This document shows, piece after piece, positions 60,105 to 64,000 of a DNA stretch of 64,000 nt (positions are counted from its first letter, which is position 1; each line of letters opens with the position of its first letter). The stretch covers positions 1 to 64,000 of the forward strand of contig NZ_FNEK01000024.1 of the NCBI RefSeq assembly GCF_900099935.1, in the 5' to 3' direction. The translations under genes and the position numbers were made by a program. The notes beneath the pieces are model-generated. The model worked only from the letters and a program-made list of their open reading frames with translations, was not told where the DNA came from and did no database searches. This DNA comes from Aliiruegeria lutimaris (GTDB taxonomy: Bacteria > Pseudomonadota > Alphaproteobacteria > Rhodobacterales > Rhodobacteraceae).

Positions 60105-60476
60105 CTAGTGCTCCCCGCCATCCGTGCCGGGCGGGTTGTCGCTCTTGCGCAACGGTTCGGACAGGCGATGAGCCAGTAAAGCGGCAATAATGATCAGCAG
60201 GAACCAGACCAGAAAGGTGTAAACCGCGCCGGCGGCGGTGCCGTGATCGGGCGCCCAGAGCATCGGCAGCATCAAAAGCGCGGTCCCGAAGGCGGGCAGA
60301 AGCCGCGCGGCATCCATGATGCGGCGACGGCGATAGATCTCGCGGCCGAGGAAAAGCGGCACCCGGCTGCGTTCGTCCCCGTCGAGGGGTATTTCGGCCC
60401 AGCTATCCCAGCTGTCCGGCAAGCGGCCCGATTGGCCCGATTGCGGACCCTCCGGTCCTCCAGGCGCGCCGTTCAC
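60105..60476 (-). CDS. Small membrane protein between receiver and kinase genes
   Basis: 123 residues. A proline/glycine-rich polar head (about 1-55) is followed by two membrane helices (about 57-77 and 82-104) and a polar tail. It overlaps the receiver gene by four bases and ends three bases before the kinase start, so all three are co-translated. It resembles the small DUF485-like or accessory proteins that accompany symporters, but I cannot name the family. Confidence 0.78.
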   Translation of the reverse strand: MNGAPGGPEGPQSGQSGRLPDSWDSWAEIPLDGDERSRVPLFLGREIYRRRRIMDAARLLPAFGTALLMLPMLWAPDHGTAAGAVYTFLVWFLLIIIAALLAHRLSEPLRKSDNPPGTDGGEH

Positions 60477-60856
60477 GCCGCCCCCGTGGCGCCCTCGAGC
60501 AGCGCGTTCACGGCCTCAAGGACCTCGGCATTGGCAAAGGGCTTGGTCATGAAGCGATTGACACCGTAACGCTCGGCCAGTTCCCGGTCGCGCCCCTGGC
60601 CCTTGGCCGTCAGCATCAAAACGGGCAGCGTGCCCGTCGCGGGAACGCCGCGCAGCTCCTTGAGAATGTCGAAACCGGATTTTCCGGGAAGCATCACGTC
60701 GAGCACGAGCACATCGGGCGGGTTGGCCAGAACGGCTTCCACGGCCGATGCACCGTCGGAATGGGTGTCTACCACCCAGCCGTCGCGTGACAGGATGAAA
60801 CGGATGGCCTCGATGATGTTTGGTTCATCTTCGACCAACAATACGCGCTTGCCCAT
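60473..60856 (-). CDS. Single-domain response regulator
   Basis: 127 residues from ATG 60856 (GGAGGGG upstream). It is one CheY-like receiver with the acidic pair ED-E near 9-11, phosphoacceptor D53 (VLVLDVMLPGKSG), and K near 107 (TKPF). There is no output domain, so the signal must pass by protein contact or through a phosphorelay. It is the first gene of the three-gene operon with the symporter-kinase. Confidence 0.92.
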   Translation of the reverse strand: MGKRVLLVEDEPNIIEAIRFILSRDGWVVDTHSDGASAVEAVLANPPDVLVLDVMLPGKSGFDILKELRGVPATGTLPVLMLTAKGQGRDRELAERYGVNRFMTKPFANAEVLEAVNALLEGATGAA

Positions 60857-61036
60857 TCGGCTCCCCTCCGTCAGGCCGGAAGCCTCCTCCGAACCTCCTG
60901 CCCGCACACACTATGCCGCTTCTGGCGGCGGTGTCAAAATGCCTATGACATGATCGAGGGTCTTGGCCAATCGAAGCAGCTTAAGTGGCATTTCGTCTTT
61001 TGAGTAATGCGGCCAAAGGGAAAAACTGCGGGCACC

Positions 61037-61094
61037 TTCCTCTTTCCCAAAATATCCTGGGGGAGTGCTCGCAAGAGCACGGGGCAAAGCCCCC
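61037..61094 (+). repeat. Dispersed palindromic element, half copy D
   Basis: Only the right half is present: TTCCTCTTTCCC, AAATATCCTGGGGGAG, GTGCTCGC-AA-GAGCAC and GGGGCAAAGCCCC. These match the right end of copies B and C closely. The left half with the GCGCGCG and ACGATCC hairpins is missing. It lies between the receiver operon and the scfR-like gene. The remaining bases of 60857-61190 show no gene. Confidence 0.75.
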
Positions 61095-61190
61095 ACCCTT
61101 GAGCGCCCGATATCGGTAGGGAACGAACTCCGGGACTCGTCGTGGGATAACCGGTCGGTCGCCTTGTCCACCAACCACTTTTCTCCGGCA

Positions 61191-62504
61191 TCAAAACGCC
61201 TCCGCCATGATCGAAGGCTCCCGCCGCGCGGCACAGACAGCGCGCGGGCAGATACGGCAGGAGGTGCCGACTTCCTGCGGCGGTTCGGCAATCTCGGCGC
61301 CCACGATCTCCAGCGGCAGGATCAGCATCGCTGCCTCTAGCACCTGCGGGCCGTCGAAACCGGCGGGCTGCGCCGGCTGGCAGACGGCATAGGCGACAAA
61401 GCCGCGCGGGTTGCGCCCGCCGATTTCCACCCGGCGGCGCACCGGCGCCATGGGGCGCGAGAGCGCCTGGTAAAGCGGCCAGAGCGGGCAAGCGGCCGAG
61501 TAGCGCGGCAGGGGAAAGTCCTCGACCGGCTTGCGGAAAGTCAGCGTGCCCGAGCCGTCGCAGGTGACCAGCCCGATCTCCGCCCCGGCAAGCTCGGTCG
61601 GAAGCGTCGCCAATCGCCGGAACACCGCCGTCAGGTCCACCCCGAAACGCAGCGACAGCGCGGCCGGGTCGAACCCCGTCGCCGTGGCCGCTTCAGCGAA
61701 AGGGTTGAGCGGCATCTGCTCGGCATCCTTGCGATAGCGTTCGAGGAACCCCAACGCCATCTCCCGCGCGGCCGCGCTCTGCAATTCGGGGCTGCGATTG
61801 ACCAGGGTTTCGGGCTCCAGCGCCAGCGTGCGTTCCAGCTCCGCGATGTGGAAACCCCTGCCCCGCAGCCAGCCATCGAGCTCTTCCTGCGGCGTGGAGC
61901 CGGCGATATCGGTCGCGCTGGCATCGTCGAGATAGCGCACGAGCGCCTCGGCGCTCTCGGCCAGCCGCGCGCTTTCCTCGGCCATGTTGCGATGGAAACG
62001 GTCGCGCCATTCGGGGTCGATGTCGCGGGTCTCGGCCAGGATCGTCGCCGTGGAGCGGATCGCGGTCACGGTGGAGATCACCTCGTGCAGCGACGTCGAC
62101 AGGAAGGGATCGTGGGTCATGCGGTCCGACAGCACCTCGACGCTGTGCTCCAGCTCGACGGCGCGGCGCCGCGTATCCGACAGAAGACGCGCCCAGCCGG
62201 GAAAGCGGCCGACGAATTCCTCAAGCCGCGGCAGATCCTCCGCCGCGCGGTCATGATCCGCCGCCGCCTCGCGCAGAGTATTCAGCAGCTCCGCCTCCGC
62301 GCCCTCCGTCAGCGCGGCGGCATCGACGCCCAGTTCCCGCGCAATATCGTTAATCAGTTTCCCCCCGATTCTTCGCCGATTGTGCTCGATCAGGTTCAAA
62401 TATGACGGAGAAATACCGACCGCCCGGGCCAGATCGGCCTGTTTCCGGCCCACCATGTTCCGCCTTTCGCGGATACGGCTGCCCGTCAGAGAACTGCGTG
62501 CCAT
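61191..62504 (-). CDS. XRE-family short-chain-fatty-acyl regulator (ScfR/PccR/RamB type)
   Basis: 437 residues. An N-terminal XRE helix-turn-helix (about 8-62: IRERRNMVGRKQADLARAVGISPSYLNLIEHNRRRIG) is followed by the DUF2083-type effector domain. The C terminus carries the cysteine/arginine motif GTSCRICPRAVCAARREP typical of this family. In characterised members (PccR, RamB) these proteins sense short-chain acyl-CoAs and control propionate or acetate metabolism. It is divergent from the ABC binding-protein gene. Confidence 0.93.
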   Translation of the reverse strand: MARSSLTGSRIRERRNMVGRKQADLARAVGISPSYLNLIEHNRRRIGGKLINDIARELGVDAAALTEGAEAELLNTLREAAADHDRAAEDLPRLEEFVGRFPGWARLLSDTRRRAVELEHSVEVLSDRMTHDPFLSTSLHEVISTVTAIRSTATILAETRDIDPEWRDRFHRNMAEESARLAESAEALVRYLDDASATDIAGSTPQEELDGWLRGRGFHIAELERTLALEPETLVNRSPELQSAAAREMALGFLERYRKDAEQMPLNPFAEAATATGFDPAALSLRFGVDLTAVFRRLATLPTELAGAEIGLVTCDGSGTLTFRKPVEDFPLPRYSAACPLWPLYQALSRPMAPVRRRVEIGGRNPRGFVAYAVCQPAQPAGFDGPQVLEAAMLILPLEIVGAEIAEPPQEVGTSCRICPRAVCAARREPSIMAEAF

Positions 62505-62554
62505 TAACTTTTTCCCATCTTCCCAAGGGCTTTCTGCACTGCGTAGACGATTAA

Positions 62555-62594
62555 TTTACAAAGTATACGGTTGCATTGTGTAAGTCTTTACAAA
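62555..62594. promoter_or_regulatory. TTTACAAA direct repeats between scfR-like and ABC genes
   Basis: TTTACAAA occurs at 62555-62562 and again at 62587-62594, 32 bases apart, about three helical turns. It resembles the TTTGCAAA-like sites bound by RamB/PccR regulators. TTGCATTGTGTAA lies between them. It could serve for autoregulation and for control of the ABC gene. Confidence 0.4.
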
Positions 62595-62721
62595 AAAATC
62601 GTGTATAAAAAAGGAGTTGTTGCCAGATTTGCCAATCCACCCTGATAATGTGACCACTCGTAGACTACGGGTCGTGCCGGCGTAGAGGACCGCAGGCACA
62701 AAAAAAAATTGGGAGGACTAC

Positions 62722-64000
62722 ATGTCGAAATTCAACGTCACCCGTCGGGGTGCGATCAAGACCACCGCTGCCGCAGGCGCGGGTCTGGCCCTGCCGACGA
62801 TCTTTACGTCGTCGGCCTACGCGATCACCAACAACCCCACCGGCGGCAGCGTGACCCTCGGTTTCAACGTACCGCAGACCGGCCCCTACGCGGACGAGGG
62901 CGCCGACGAACTGCGCGCCTACGAGCTTGCTGTCGAGCACCTGAACGGTGGCGGCGATGGCGGCATGCTGAACACCTTCTCTTCCAAGGTGCTGGATGGC
63001 ACCGGCATCATGGGCAAGAAGGTCGAATACGTCACCGGCGACACCCAGACCAAGTCCGACGCCGCCCGCGCCTCCGCCAAGTCGATGATCGAAAAAGACG
63101 GCGCGATCATGATCACCGGCGGTTCTTCCTCTGGTGTTGCCATCGCCGTGCAGGGCCTCTGCCAGGAAGCCGGCGTCATCTTCATGGCCGGTCTGACCCA
63201 CTCCAACGACACCACCGGCAAGGACCGCAAGGCCAACGGTTTCCGTCACTTCTTCAACGGCTACATGTCCGGTGCGGCCCTCGCCCCGGTGCTGAAGAAC
63301 CTCTATGGCGACGACCGCAAGGCCTATCACCTGACCGCGGACTACACCTGGGGCTGGACGCAGCAGGAATCCATCGCCGCCGCCACCGAGGCGCTCGGCT
63401 GGGAAACCGTGAACAACGTTCTCACCCCGCTGGCTTCCACGGACTTCTCCTCCTATATCGCCCCGGTCCTTAACTCCGGCGCCGACGTTCTGGTTCTGAA
63501 CCACTATGGCGGCAACATGGTCAACTCGCTGACCAACGCGGTTCAGTTCGGCCTTCGCGAGAAGCAGGTGAACGGCAAGAACTTCGAGATCGTCGTTCCG
63601 CTCTTCTCCCGCCTGATGGCGCGCGGCGCCGGCGAGAACATCAAGGGCATCGTCGGTTCGACCAACTGGCACTGGTCGCTGCAGGACGACGGCTCCAAGG
63701 CCTTCGTGAAGTCCTTCGGTGAGAAGTACGGCTTCCCGCCGAGCCAGGCTGCGCATACCTGCTACGTGCAGACCCTGCTCTATGCCGATGCCGTGACCCG
63801 CGCCGGCTCCTTCGCGCCCTGCGATGTCGCCGCCGCCCTCGAAGGCTTCGAGTTCGACGGCATGGGCAACGGCAAGACGCTCTACCGTGCCGAAGACCAC
63901 CAGTGCTTCAAGGACGTCCTCGTCGTGAAGGGCAAGGAGAACCCGCAATCCGAGTTCGACCTTCTCGAGGTTGTCGAAGTTACCCCGGCCGCTCAGGTTA
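62722..64000 (+). CDS. ABC transporter substrate-binding protein (Peripla_BP_6 type), 3' end outside window
   Basis: The frame from ATG 62722 (GGGAGGA upstream) is open to the last base, giving at least 426 residues. The leader (MSKFNVTRRGAIKTTAAAGA) has a twin-arginine motif. The mature part has the type I periplasmic binding fold of the branched-chain amino acid/amide family: VTLGFNVPQTGPYADEGADE, ITGGSSSGVAIAVQ, and ADYTWGWTQQESI. Substrates of such proteins include branched-chain amino acids, urea and short amides. The permease genes would lie to the right. Confidence 0.9.
   Translation, partial: MSKFNVTRRGAIKTTAAAGAGLALPTIFTSSAYAITNNPTGGSVTLGFNVPQTGPYADEGADELRAYELAVEHLNGGGDGGMLNTFSSKVLDGTGIMGKKVEYVTGDTQTKSDAARASAKSMIEKDGAIMITGGSSSGVAIAVQGLCQEAGVIFMAGLTHSNDTTGKDRKANGFRHFFNGYMSGAALAPVLKNLYGDDRKAYHLTADYTWGWTQQESIAAATEALGWETVNNVLTPLASTDFSSYIAPVLNSGADVLVLNHYGGNMVNSLTNAVQFGLREKQVNGKNFEIVVPLFSRLMARGAGENIKGIVGSTNWHWSLQDDGSKAFVKSFGEKYGFPPSQAAHTCYVQTLLYADAVTRAGSFAPCDVAAALEGFEFDGMGNGKTLYRAEDHQCFKDVLVVKGKENPQSEFDLLEVVEVTPAAQV

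Overview
The window looks like chromosomal DNA of a Rhodobacteraceae (Roseobacter-group) alphaproteobacterium. The grounds are high GC, several TRAP transporters, a GapR-type protein, a short-chain-fatty-acyl (ScfR/PccR-type) regulator, a pssD/pssE-type exopolysaccharide locus, and gene neighbourhoods typical of that family. These are judgements from reading translations and sequence by eye; no database search was possible.

Layout. 1-309: C-terminal end of an IS110-type transposase, cut by the window edge. 528-3388: a TRAP transporter (dctPQM, minus strand), divergent from pxpBCA (5-oxoprolinase, 3542-6047). These meet a histidinol-dehydrogenase-like gene (6060-7316) tail to tail, so the block looks like an uptake and catabolism cluster. 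7554-13478: housekeeping genes, ppc, a periplasmic rhodanese and pnp. 13809-17496: a small monooxygenase and the ferrous iron operon feoA-feoA-feoB-feoC behind an FNR-like site. 17669-21240: a periplasmic PhoX-like protein behind a Pho-box-like site, a 537-residue two-heme cytochrome, and a frameshifted small cytochrome. 21503-26315: a second TRAP system (QMP) followed by a second, about 79% identical copy of its binding protein. 26419-29256: a sugar epimerase, an unrecognised membrane protein and tRNA-Thr(UGU). 29484-31768: an H-NOX nitric oxide sensor with its soluble hybrid kinase. 32116-48641: an exopolysaccharide locus with a secreted RTX protein, priming sugar transferase, LuxR-type response regulator, OPX export lipoprotein, pyruvyltransferase, flippase, FrhB-like protein, polymerase, four glycosyltransferase units including a PssD/PssE pair, and a chain-length protein with a degenerate kinase domain. 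48798-55958: mixed accessory and housekeeping genes, including a frameshifted racemase, a beta-lactamase-fold hydrolase, GapR, a degenerate FadJ-like protein and a DksA-like zinc finger. 56206-60856: a FliM/FliN-like protein and a transporter-fused histidine kinase with a stand-alone receiver. 61191-64000: an ScfR/PccR-type regulator divergent from an ABC substrate-binding protein that runs off the right edge.

A dispersed palindromic element of about 150 bp occurs three times in full (13608, 24862, 31851) and once as a half copy (61037). It is the most striking non-coding feature. One copy sits exactly between the two duplicated TRAP binding-protein genes.

The best candidates for something undescribed are the PhoX-like/two-heme-cytochrome module with its possible phosphate control, the repeat family, and the TRAP-Pxp-HisD-like cluster with its strong operator-like dyad.
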